Source of the DNA: Deinococcus metalli | GTDB lineage: Bacteria; Deinococcota; Deinococci; Deinococcales; Deinococcaceae | Direction: 5' to 3' | Assembly: GCF_014201805.1 (NCBI RefSeq) | Contig: NZ_JACHFK010000024.1 | Coordinates: 1-23,181 of the forward strand | DNA length: 23,181 nucleotides | Shown here: one piece after another, positions 1 to 6,171 of the stretch | Position numbering within the stretch: position 1 is the stretch's first letter | Layout of the letters: each line of letters begins with the position of its first letter | Made by a program: the position numbers and the translations under genes | Notes under the pieces: generated by a model | What the model saw: the letters and a program-made list of their open reading frames with translations, nothing else | Told to the model about the DNA's origin: nothing | Databases searched by the model: none

Positions 1-228
1 GCAGGAACGCCTGAAAGTCCATGACCGATGGTGCGCCTCAGCTAAATTCCCATCATCAAATGTGCGGAAGTTCCATTTTTAGGCCGCCAACGACAGAGGC
101 TGGTGCTCGCTGGCTTAACGACTGCTGCGGGTCGGCGCAATGCGCCATGAACAGAGCCAGATCCTCCCCGTATCCCATGTCTGTAACCTCAGTCAGAAGG
201 CCGACTGAAGGTCACCACTGTCAGCAGG

Positions 229-257
229 TTGACAAGTACCCAGGGACGACGTTAGGC
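229..257 (+). promoter_or_regulatory. Candidate sigma-70-type promoter upstream of the DUF4142 gene
   Basis: A perfect TTGACA lies at 229-234, followed after 17 bp by TTAGGC at 252-257, a weak -10. The start codon of the DUF4142 gene is about 55 bp further on. The -10 falls in the loop of a hairpin (244-264), so either the promoter or the hairpin may be fortuitous. Confidence 0.3.
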
Positions 258-264
258 GTCGTCC
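244..264 (+). terminator. Hairpin followed by a T-rich run
   Basis: GGACGACG (244-251) and CGTCGTCC (257-264) form a perfect 8-bp stem with the 5-nt loop TTAGG, followed by TTCTTC. It could terminate a transcript entering from the left or act as a 5' leader element of the DUF4142 gene, which starts 49 nt downstream. Confidence 0.4.
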
Positions 265-312
265 TTCTTCGCGACCACGGCCTCCTCCACAGGGATCGCC
301 CCCAAGGACACC

Positions 313-918
313 ATGACTGACCACCCGACAGTGACCGCCCACACCGCTGGAGAAGCCCCCTCCACCAATCGCCGCAGCCTGCTCAAGCACCTCACCGCCA
401 CCGGTGTGGGGCTCGGCCTCAGTGGACTGGCCTCGTCCGCCCTGGCGGGCGGTGCCACTGGCCCCATGAAGATGGACCTGAACGAGAAGGCCTTCCGCGT
501 GGGCGTCATCGGGCCCGCTGAGCTCTCCCTGATCACCAGCCAGATCGCGGTCGACCGGGCCACCCATGTGCACGCCCGGGAGTTCGCCCGCTTCGAACTG
601 CGGGAGGCCATTGCGGTGACCACCGTGCTCAAAGAGCTCAAGACCCCAGTGCCTCCAATGGATGCCAAAGCCAAGGCGACGCTCGCACGCATTCAGTCCG
701 CTGCCGCTGGGAAGGACTTTGATACGGCGTACATCATGGCCCAGCATGACAACCACGTCTTTTTGCAGCAACTGGCGACGGCGTATCTGGCGAATACCAC
801 GCCGAATGAACCGACGTTCCCGGAGCAGCAGGGGCGGCATCTGGCGACGCTGGCCCTGAATCAGTTCACGGAGCATGTCGAATTGACGGCGCGAATCCTC
901 AAGGAATTGAGTTATTGA
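313..918 (+). CDS. Tat-exported DUF4142 ferritin-like protein
   Basis: A 201-residue exported protein of the DUF4142 type, a four-helix ferritin-like fold of unknown biochemical function common in Deinococcus and proteobacteria. A twin-arginine motif NRRSLLK lies near residues 19-25, followed by a hydrophobic stretch (TGVGLGLSGLASSALA), so export by Tat is likely. The body is helical, with His and Glu residues spread along it (HVHAREFARFELREA; QHDNHVF; QFTEHVELT), as expected of the family. The start ATG has an AAGGA Shine-Dalgarno 6 nt upstream. Gene ends are clear, and the region downstream is decayed coding sequence. Whether this copy binds metal cannot be told from sequence. The family call is firm, the role unknown. 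Confidence 0.8.
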   Translation: MTDHPTVTAHTAGEAPSTNRRSLLKHLTATGVGLGLSGLASSALAGGATGPMKMDLNEKAFRVGVIGPAELSLITSQIAVDRATHVHAREFARFELREAIAVTTVLKELKTPVPPMDAKAKATLARIQSAAAGKDFDTAYIMAQHDNHVFLQQLATAYLANTTPNEPTFPEQQGRHLATLALNQFTEHVELTARILKELSY

Positions 919-930
919 CCGTCGCCGGAG

Positions 931-1260
931 TTGACCACAGGCGTTCACAGCAGGCGGTCGTGCACCTCCATCCAGGGCGCCCTGGCACGGGTGGCCCACC
1001 AGGCGGACGAGGCCGCTGACCGGCAAGTGGCGGCGGACTGGGGCGCGCTGACCAAGGGGGGCAAATGGCTGCCCGCCCACTGCTGGAGCCCCAGAGCCGG
1101 CAGGTGCCGACCCTCCCGGACATCTCGGACTGGGTCACCCTGAGTCCCCAGGAACGCCAGCAGTTGGCCCTGGCTGGTGAGGTGTGCGCGGCCGTGCTCG
1201 GCCTGACCATTCATGAACCGCTGAACCTGAAACCCGGTTCAGTTCCGGCGATCACGTCCG
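931..1260 (+). pseudogene. Possible decayed coding sequence with a frameshift
   Basis: The 628-bp gap between the DUF4142 gene and the hydrolase shows coding-like codon use in two successive frames. Frame 1 gives ARVAHQADEAADRQVAADW and runs to a TGA near 1141. The overlapping frame 3 gives PTLPDISDWVTLSPQERQQL and LALAGEVCAAVLGL from about 1065 to about 1240. Both have high third-position GC. They read like one gene broken by a single frameshift near 1065, or two remnants. No promoter or Shine-Dalgarno fits either frame and I recognise no family. Beyond about 1260 the composition loses coding character and nothing is seen up to 1546 except a hairpin. Confidence 0.3.
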
Positions 1261-1381
1261 CCGGCCTGCGCCAGCTGAAGGGGCTTTCTGATCCTGTCCC
1301 GATCGTTCCCCAGCCCTCTCGCCACGAATCACCGCACGGATCCGTCCGTCACACCAGCATCTCATCTGAATTTCAAGTGAG

Positions 1382-1402
1382 CGACAGGTGTCTAGCCTGT
1401 CG
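1382..1402. promoter_or_regulatory. 7-bp inverted repeat upstream of the hydrolase
   Basis: CGACAGG (1382-1388) and CCTGTCG (1396-1402) are perfect inverted repeats separated by 7 bp. TAGCCT inside it, with TTTCAA about 16 bp upstream, could be a promoter with an overlapping operator. It lies about 145 bp before the hydrolase start and could equally be a weak terminator. Confidence 0.3.
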
Positions 1403-1546
1403 ACTGGTTCTGCGTTTCAACGTTCCCCAGTATACGCGAGGCCGCACGGTCCACCTCCTGCCGTCGGAGGCGCCCCGCCGGGCAAGGCTCAAGAAGTCTT
1501 GGCGTGATCGGGCGCCTTGCCACACGGCACGCCCCGACTGTAAGGG

Positions 1547-2383
1547 ATGACTTCGCCCACGCCCGCTACCCCGCCCGCCTCACAGGGCCGCTCCAGTTCT
1601 TCGTTCCACCACATCCGGCGCGGCCAGGGCAAGCCGCTGCTGTTGATCCATGGGCTGGGCAGTTCCTGGCAGACCTGGGCGCCGATCCTGGCCGGACTCG
1701 AAGCGCAGCGTGAGGTGATCGCCGTCGATCTGCCCGGCTTCGGCCACACGCCCCCGCTGCCCGGTGCAGTGACCATCGCCACGCTCGCCGACGCGCTGAC
1801 TGATTTTCTGACGCGGGAGAACCTCCTGGGCATCGACGCCGTGGGCACCTCGATGGGCGCCCGACTGGTGCTGGAACTCGCGCGGCGCGGGGGCGTCCTG
1901 GGAGCAGTGGTATCGCTGGATCCGGGCGGGTTCTGGCAGGGCTGGGAACGGGGCTTCTTCTACAGCACGGTGGCCGCGTCCATCCGGCTGATCCGTGCGC
2001 TTCAGCCGGCCATGCCCGCCCTGACGGCGTCGCCCGTCGGCCGCAGCGCCTTGTTCGCCCAGTTTTCCTCGCATCCCTGGGCCCTGGCGCCGGAACTCAC
2101 CCTGACGGAAATGAGGAGCTTCGCCGCCTCGCCTTCCACCGACGAACTGCTGCACAACCTGGCGTTTGGCGAGGCGCAGCAGGGTGTGCCCAGGGGACGG
2201 TTGGAGCACCCTCTGGTGATCGGCTGGGGCCGCTGGGACCGGGTGTGTCTGCCGGTACAGGCATCGAGGGCTCAGGAGCTCTTTCCCGACGCCCACCTGC
2301 AGTGGTTCGACCACAGCGGCCACTTCCCACACTGGGATATGCCCGCTCAGACGCTGCGGCTGATTCTGGATACCACTGCCTGA
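1547..2383 (+). CDS. Alpha/beta-fold hydrolase
   Basis: A 278-residue cytoplasmic alpha/beta hydrolase. The oxyanion-hole motif HGLGSS is at residues 35-40, the nucleophile elbow G-T-S-M-G places the catalytic serine at about 102, the acid is probably Asp231 (GWGRWDRV) and the histidine is His259 (DHSGHFPHWD). Length and motif spacing are normal for the family, which covers esterases, lipases and C-C hydrolases; the substrate cannot be told. The first 20 residues are Pro/Ser/Thr-rich and may be unstructured, so a later start is possible, but no better start codon with a Shine-Dalgarno is visible. The gene stands alone, 55 bp before an insertion sequence that may have separated it from former neighbours. 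Confidence 0.85.
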   Translation: MTSPTPATPPASQGRSSSSFHHIRRGQGKPLLLIHGLGSSWQTWAPILAGLEAQREVIAVDLPGFGHTPPLPGAVTIATLADALTDFLTRENLLGIDAVGTSMGARLVLELARRGGVLGAVVSLDPGGFWQGWERGFFYSTVAASIRLIRALQPAMPALTASPVGRSALFAQFSSHPWALAPELTLTEMRSFAASPSTDELLHNLAFGEAQQGVPRGRLEHPLVIGWGRWDRVCLPVQASRAQELFPDAHLQWFDHSGHFPHWDMPAQTLRLILDTTA

Positions 2384-2438
2384 CAGGGCAGCCGACGGCT
2401 CTGGCACGTTAGAGACTGTTTATCAAGTGTCTGGGAGG

Positions 2439-2455
2439 GGGTTGTGGCAAGTTGT
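2439..2455 (+). repeat. Left terminal inverted repeat of the IS6 element
   Basis: GGGTTGTGGCAAGTTGT; the exact reverse complement is found at 3226-3242. Identity stops on both sides after 17 bp. Confidence 0.85.
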
Positions 2456-2472
2456 TTTGGTAGGGTGGCGCG

Positions 2473-3177
2473 GTGTTGAGTGGTCACAAGCTTCCCGGCT
2501 ACCGGTTCCCGCTTGAGGTCATCGGGTATGCCATCTGGCTTTACCACCGATTCACGTTGAGTTATCGGGACGTCGAGGAACTCTTACTGGAGCGCGGCAT
2601 TGCCGTCACCCGCGAATCCATTCGCACGTGGTGCATCAAGTTCAGTGATCTGTTTGCCCAGGGACTGCGCCACCGCGAACCCCGGCGGGGTTCACGGTGG
2701 CATCTCGACGAAATGCATGTGGAAGTCGGTGGGGTCACACACTGGCTATGGCGAGCCGTCGATGCGCACGGCATTGTCCTGGACGTGTTCTTGCAGCGTC
2801 ACCGCGACACGGAGGCGGCCACAACCTTCTTCAGCAGGCTGCTGGGCCAGTACGGCGTCCCTGTCTCCCTGCACACCGACAAGCTGTGGAGTTATGGTGC
2901 GGCCCTGCGCAAACTTCCCGTGCTCCACGGCGTGGAGCACGTCCAGGTCGTGTCGACGGCGCGCTGCAACAACCCCATCGAGCAATCCCATCGTCCCACA
3001 CGACGACAAGAGCGCCAGCAGCGCGGTTTCAGATCACGACGACGAGCTCAAGGATTCCTCGACCTGCACGCCCGCATCACGAATCTCCACCACCCGGCCC
3101 GCTGCACCGTTCCCGCTCATCACCATCAGAAACAGGCGTTCCATCTCTGGCGCGAAGTGGCGCAGCAGGCGGCCTGA
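2473..3177 (+). CDS. IS6-family transposase (DDE)
   Basis: A 234-residue transposase that would catalyse replicative (cointegrate-forming) transposition of the surrounding element. The N-terminal helix-turn-helix region (YRDVEELLLERGIAVTRESI) binds the terminal repeats. The DDE catalytic triad reads Asp79 (RWHLDE), Asp136 (LHTDKLWSYG) and Glu170 (NNPIEQSHRPTRR), with 33 residues between the last two, close to the IS6 pattern. Full length with no frameshift, so probably active. It starts at a GTG (2473-2475), the usual start for this group. A long perfect hairpin overlaps its stop codon. Confidence 0.92.
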   Translation: MLSGHKLPGYRFPLEVIGYAIWLYHRFTLSYRDVEELLLERGIAVTRESIRTWCIKFSDLFAQGLRHREPRRGSRWHLDEMHVEVGGVTHWLWRAVDAHGIVLDVFLQRHRDTEAATTFFSRLLGQYGVPVSLHTDKLWSYGAALRKLPVLHGVEHVQVVSTARCNNPIEQSHRPTRRQERQQRGFRSRRRAQGFLDLHARITNLHHPARCTVPAHHHQKQAFHLWREVAQQAA

Positions 3178-3193
3178 AGGTCAGGCCGCCTGC
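3165..3193 (+). terminator. 13-bp hairpin over the transposase stop codon
   Basis: The arms 3165-3177 and 3181-3193 are perfectly complementary (GCAGGCGGCCTGA and its complement) with a 3-nt loop. The 5' arm contains the last codons and the TGA stop. It likely terminates the transposase transcript; on the other strand it could also shield the transposase from incoming transcription. Confidence 0.75.
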
Positions 3194-3225
3194 GTCCCTA
3201 ACGTTTCTTGACCTCCCTGAAGGCG

Positions 3226-3242
3226 ACAACTTGCCACAACCC
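3226..3242 (-). repeat. Right terminal inverted repeat of the IS6 element
   Basis: Perfect reverse complement of 2439-2455. It lies 48 bp after the transposase stop. Confidence 0.85.
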
Positions 3243-3299
3243 ACGACAATCCTGGTGGAGTCCCTGTTCCTGACACGGCTATTGTAGGGCGAGCCTAAC

Positions 3300-3569
3300 A
3301 TGATCACCATGTCAACCGTCAACGGCATTGTCGGTGTCGTGCTCAACCTCATCCTGGCTGGCTTAGGCTTTGTGCTTGCGCCCAAGCCGAGGGGGAAACA
3401 GGGCTTGTACTGGTTTGCCCTCTGGCTGGCTGGTAATGCGATCCTGCCAATCTTCTTCCGGCATCCCTATCATTTCTTCTACTTGAACTGGGCCTTCGCC
3501 GTGAATCTGTTCAGTGCCGAGGAATTCGCCAGGACAACCGGACTTATCGGCAAGAGGCGGGCCTCCTGA
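3300..3569 (+). CDS. Small membrane protein, unknown function
   Basis: An 89-residue protein with an N-terminal hydrophobic helix (VVLNLILAGLGFVLAP) and a second one (YWFALWLAGNAILPIFF), separated by a short basic loop (KPRGKQG) and ending in a basic tail. Two membrane passes are likely. I recognise no family. Start choice is open between the ATG at 3300 and the ATG three codons later; neither has a strong Shine-Dalgarno. It sits just right of the IS element, 57 bp from its end, so its original promoter may have been displaced. Codon use is less GC-rich than that of its neighbours, which fits separate acquisition. Confidence 0.55.
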   Translation: MITMSTVNGIVGVVLNLILAGLGFVLAPKPRGKQGLYWFALWLAGNAILPIFFRHPYHFFYLNWAFAVNLFSAEEFARTTGLIGKRRAS

Positions 3570-3763
3570 TCCGTGCAGTGATCCGTAGCGGCAGGGCATC
3601 CCGAACGGATCTGCAGCAGGCCATACCCTCGACCAACCAGCAGTCGAGTCTCCGAATCGTCTGACGATCAGGTCACTACGGACTTCCGCTCGAATCAATA
3701 GATCCAGCGGCGGCGGGCCAACGCCTTCATCTGGGCAGCACGTCCCACCCGCACAGTGCCCCT

Positions 3764-4180
3764 ATGCGAGTCCTCGTCCTGGCCCTGGTGCTGGGCAGTG
3801 CCGGCGCCCTCAACCTTCACGCGCCGCTCCTCCCCGATCCGGCCCTGACCCCCGGTGACGCCCTCACCAGCGACCCCGCCGTCATCTGCACGCCCGGCTA
3901 CACCCACACCGTCCGCAACGTCCCCCAGGCGCTCAAGGAGCCGATCTACCGCGCCTACGGCATCACCTCCCGCGAAAAAGGCGAGTATGAGATCGACCAC
4001 CTGATCTCCCTCGAACTCGGCGGCTCCAACTCAGCCCGCAACCTCTGGCCGGAGTCCTTCAAGACCCAGCCCCTGAACGCCCATGTCAAGGACACCCTCG
4101 AGAACACGCTGCACGACCTGGCGTGCAGCGGCAGGCTCACCTTCGTCCAGGCCCAGCAGGCCATCGCCCAGAACTGGTAA
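3764..4180 (+). CDS. Secreted HNH endonuclease-like protein, probably truncated by a nonsense codon
   Basis: A 138-residue protein with a short signal peptide (MRVLVLALVLGSAGAL) and an HNH-type nuclease core: YEIDHLISLELGGSNSARN followed by LWPE, where the Asp-His pair and the later Asn are the expected metal/catalytic positions. It probably acts outside the cytoplasm on DNA or RNA. The frame stays open after the TAA at 4178-4180, continuing AAYVTYVGPLLGG and then straight into the next annotated gene (4226-4549). Proteins of this kind often continue past the ...AIA-N-W segment with an AAY..Y helix, so the TAA looks like a recent nonsense mutation (for example from CAA). Upstream, no good Shine-Dalgarno is visible. 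Confidence 0.7.
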   Translation: MRVLVLALVLGSAGALNLHAPLLPDPALTPGDALTSDPAVICTPGYTHTVRNVPQALKEPIYRAYGITSREKGEYEIDHLISLELGGSNSARNLWPESFKTQPLNAHVKDTLENTLHDLACSGRLTFVQAQQAIAQNW

Positions 4181-4225
4181 GCCGCGTACGTCACGTACGT
4201 CGGCCCACTCCTGGGAGGAGCGTCC

Positions 4226-4549
4226 GTGGGCACGCCGGGAGCGAGGGGCCCGGCGGGGACGGGGCTCCCGGCGGCGCCACAGCCCACCGCGGCGCCATCC
4301 ACCGTGCCTGTCAGCTCCGCGCCCCTGCCCAGCCCTATCAACCCGGCGGGAGGCCAGGGGCTCCATGCCCCTGGCGCCGTTGCCCCCCTGCCCGGTGGGG
4401 GCTGCCCGAGTACGGCCCCGATCAAGGTGAGCCGCAAGGGGATCTACCATCTCCCGCAGGGAGATGGGAACTACACCGCGACCAAGGCGATCGTCTGCTT
4501 CGCGACTCCGGCCGCGGCTGAACAGGCCGGCTATCGGGGGATCCGATGA
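4226..4549 (+). CDS. Pro/Ala linker plus sunset-like C-terminal domain; likely second half of the HNH gene
   Basis: A 107-residue frame with a long Pro/Ala/Gly-rich N-terminal half and a compact C-terminal module: CPSTAPIKVS, then KGIYHLP, CFATPAAAEQ and AGYR. That module resembles the 'sunset' domain found at the C-termini of secreted nucleases and SH3-type proteins. It is in the same frame as the preceding HNH gene with only one TAA between, and has no signal peptide of its own. Two readings are possible: the second half of one interrupted HNH-linker-sunset gene (my preference), or a separate gene starting at GTG 4226, which does have GGGAGGAG 5 nt upstream. Its stop overlaps the next start (ATGA). 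Confidence 0.55.
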   Translation: MGTPGARGPAGTGLPAAPQPTAAPSTVPVSSAPLPSPINPAGGQGLHAPGAVAPLPGGGCPSTAPIKVSRKGIYHLPQGDGNYTATKAIVCFATPAAAEQAGYRGIR

Positions 4550-4857
4550 CCAGCAACAAGCTCAACTCCACGGCGAACATACCGTCCATCACCAACTCCA
4601 CCGATCCGCGGGATGCCCAGCTGCTTGCCCGCGTGCAGGCGCTGCTGGCGGGTCACCTGCCGCCGGGCGTCACCCTGGAACGCAGCGAGGTGAATGCCGG
4701 GGTGGCCGCGACGGCGGGGGGGTACCTGTACCTGCGCTTCGTGGTGCCGACGGGCGCGCCCGTGGAGTTCTGGGCGCACTGGGGGCCGCGCGACCATGTG
4801 GGCGACAAGAGCGGCCAGGTCAGCGTCAAGGCGCCGGGGAGCGGAACGACGGCCTGA
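4546..4857 (+). CDS. Hypothetical protein, 103 aa
   Basis: An unrecognised 103-residue soluble protein. The start ATG overlaps the upstream stop (ATGA), so translation is probably coupled. Ser/Thr/Asn-rich first 20 residues precede a region with alternating hydrophobic residues (LLARVQALLAGHLPPGVTLE; YLYLRFVVPTGAPVEFWAHW) that predicts an alpha-beta fold. Codon use fits a real gene. Its end overlaps the next reading frame (TGATG). It belongs to a run of small accessory genes starting with the secreted HNH nuclease, and an immunity or accessory role to that nuclease is conceivable but unsupported. Confidence 0.5.
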   Translation: MTSNKLNSTANIPSITNSTDPRDAQLLARVQALLAGHLPPGVTLERSEVNAGVAATAGGYLYLRFVVPTGAPVEFWAHWGPRDHVGDKSGQVSVKAPGSGTTA

Positions 4858-5163
4858 TGATGCTCGGCGCGCTGGTCGACCGGCCCACCCGCGCCGCCCT
4901 GCGGGCCGGTACCGACGCAGCCTGACCCCAGATCAGATGATGTCGGGCCGCAGGGCACCGGCCCCGCTGGCCACTGGTGCTTCCTGGTCGACGTGGCCGG
5001 CACCCGCCTGGAGCCCTTGGAGCGCGTGCTGCCCTACAGCGGGATGTGGAACAGCGACACCCCCTTCCAGGCCCTGGAACCCATGACCATCACGGCCCTC
5101 GCGCAACTGCCAGGGCTCCAGCGCGTGGTGGGCCAGTGGCAGTGGCCTGAGGAGTTCCGCTGA
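4857..5163 (+). pseudogene. Frameshifted hypothetical gene
   Basis: An ATG at 4857, overlapping the upstream stop, opens a 22-codon frame (MMLGALVDRPTRAALRAG) that ends at TGA 4923. Clear coding signal then resumes in a different frame from about 4948 to the TGA at 5161: GPAGHWCFLVDVAGTRLEPL, ALAQLPGLQRVVGQWQWPEE. This second part has no ATG/GTG start of its own. The third frame between (RRSLTPDQMMSGR) also looks coding, so two shifts close together are possible. I read it as one gene of about 100 residues inactivated by frameshift(s) around 4915-4950. Family not recognised. Confidence 0.5.
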
Positions 5164-5363
5164 TGGGCAGCCGCTACGACTTCACCTACCCCGGCTGCGG
5201 GTACCACGCGGAGGACTCCGGCGGGGAGGCCTGGGGCATGGTCGCCGTCAGCACCCCCATCAGTTGCCAGGACTGCCGGAAGCTGCGCGACGTCGAAGTC
5301 GGGGAATACGGCCTGGCCACCAGGGAGTCCGAACCCTGCAGTTGGGGAACGGACGCTTTCTGA
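5163..5363 (+). CDS. Small zinc-ribbon-like protein with an incomplete cysteine set
   Basis: A 66-residue protein whose start ATG overlaps the previous stop (TGATG). It resembles small zinc-ribbon proteins that begin RYDF-C-x-x-CGYHAE and have a second CxxC. Here the second knuckle is intact (SCQDCRKL), but the first reads YPGCGYHAE, so its leading cysteine is replaced by tyrosine (TAC where TGC is expected). Zinc binding with four cysteines is therefore unlikely unless the later Cys (SEPCSW) substitutes. The loss fits a neighbourhood with other damaged genes. Function unknown. Confidence 0.55.
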   Translation: MGSRYDFTYPGCGYHAEDSGGEAWGMVAVSTPISCQDCRKLRDVEVGEYGLATRESEPCSWGTDAF

Positions 5364-5477
5364 CGGGATGGACTGGAACCGTCGTGTCAACGGGACAACA
5401 CATGATCGAGTGATGGAGGACCAGTCTGGCACCAGCGTCGGGCCCAACGCCTGCCGTGCCCCCACAAGGAGCCTCCT

Positions 5478-5540
5478 ATGCGATCCACTTCCACCATGCC
5501 CACACGCCTGTCCACCCTGGCCCCTAGAGGTCGACCATGA
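5478..5540 (+). CDS. 20-aa leader ORF coupled to the peroxiredoxin-like gene
   Basis: An ATG at 5478 preceded by the perfect Shine-Dalgarno AAGGAG (5466-5471, 6-nt spacing) opens a 20-residue frame rich in Thr, Ser, Arg and Pro. Its TGA overlaps the ATG of the next gene (ATGA at 5537-5540). The Shine-Dalgarno is better than that of the downstream gene, whose own GAGG lies inside this ORF. It could be a translated leader coupling or regulating the peroxiredoxin-like gene. It is too short for any homology judgement and the peptide itself may have no role. Confidence 0.4.
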   Translation: MRSTSTMPTRLSTLAPRGRP

Positions 5541-6094
5541 CCTTGACGTCGCCCATCCATTCCCTGATGCCCCGTCAGCCCGTCCCAGAATTGAGCGTTC
5601 CCCTGGTCGGTGGCGGCCACTGGACGCTGGCTGAACAGACGCCACACCTCTTTACCATGGTCGTCTTTTACCGCGGCCTGCACTGCCCCGTATGCGCCAG
5701 GTACCTGCGGGATCTGCACAGCCTGCTGCCAGAATTCACCCAGCGTGGCGTCTCCATCATCGCATTGAGCAGCGATACGCAGGAGCGGGCCGAGCGGGCC
5801 AACGCCAACTGGCACCTGGACGGCCTCACCCTCGGCTACGGTCTCGACCTGCACGTTGCCCGGCACTGGGGGCTGTACGTGTCGGCATCAATCGGAGTGA
5901 CCTCCACCGGGGTGGAGGAGCCGGCGCTGTTCAGCGAGCCGGGCGTGTTCCTGGTCCGCCCGGATCGCTCGCTGTATTACGGGAGCACGCAGACCATGCC
6001 CTTCGCACGGCCGGCCTTCCGGGATCTGCTCGGGGCCATAGACTACGCGGTGACCAAAAACTATCCGGCGCGTGGTGAGGTCATGGCGTTCTGA
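5537..6094 (+). CDS. AhpC/TSA peroxiredoxin-like protein
   Basis: A 185-residue thioredoxin-fold protein of the AhpC/TSA group. The active site reads YRGLHCPVCARYL, with the peroxidatic-type Cys50 and a second cysteine three residues on (Cys53), giving a CxxC as in thiol reductases or PrxQ-like enzymes. The rest (FTQRGVSIIALSSDT; FLVRPDRSLYYGS) matches the fold. It probably reduces peroxides or acts as a thiol-disulfide reductase in the cytoplasm; no signal peptide. GAGG lies 7 nt before the ATG, and the start overlaps a short leader ORF. A lysophospholipid acyltransferase-like gene follows, possibly in the same transcript. Confidence 0.85.
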   Translation: MTLTSPIHSLMPRQPVPELSVPLVGGGHWTLAEQTPHLFTMVVFYRGLHCPVCARYLRDLHSLLPEFTQRGVSIIALSSDTQERAERANANWHLDGLTLGYGLDLHVARHWGLYVSASIGVTSTGVEEPALFSEPGVFLVRPDRSLYYGSTQTMPFARPAFRDLLGAIDYAVTKNYPARGEVMAF

Positions 6095-6171
6095 GCCCGC
6101 GTGACCCTCCTTCTCCCGTCGAGGTACCCCTGACTCCTCCCCGTACGCCCCATCCAGATGATCCCGTCGAG

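Larger units (their letters stand above)
1..312. other. Left-edge region without a supported gene
   Basis: No convincing complete gene is seen. Frame 2 of the plus strand is open from the window edge to a TAG at 80-82 and could be the last 26 codons of a gene cut by the edge, but I do not recognise it. Bases 40-130 are less GC-rich than the rest of the window, which could mark foreign or non-coding DNA. A 99-codon open frame at 21-320 has no family resemblance and reads like chance. The right part holds a TTGACA box and a hairpin listed separately. Confidence 0.4.
2439..3242 (+). mobile_element. IS6-family insertion sequence, 804 bp
   Basis: A complete element bounded by 17-bp perfect terminal inverted repeats, carrying one full-length IS6-type transposase that starts 17 bp inside the left repeat. 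Size and organisation match the IS6/IS26 group. The 8-bp flanks (CTGGGAGG left, ACGACAAT right) do not match, so no target duplication is present. That suggests the element arrived by cointegration, or that a flank was lost by deletion or recombination with another copy. Immediately left lies AGAGACTGTTTATCAAG, which could be the end of a different, lost IS. Confidence 0.85.

Noticed and set aside
193..1080. A 295-codon open frame on the minus strand
   Set aside because: Antisense to the DUF4142 gene; low-complexity Gly/Arg content and no motif.
2431..2438. Target-site duplication of the IS6 element
   Set aside because: The 8-bp flanks CTGGGAGG and ACGACAAT do not match.
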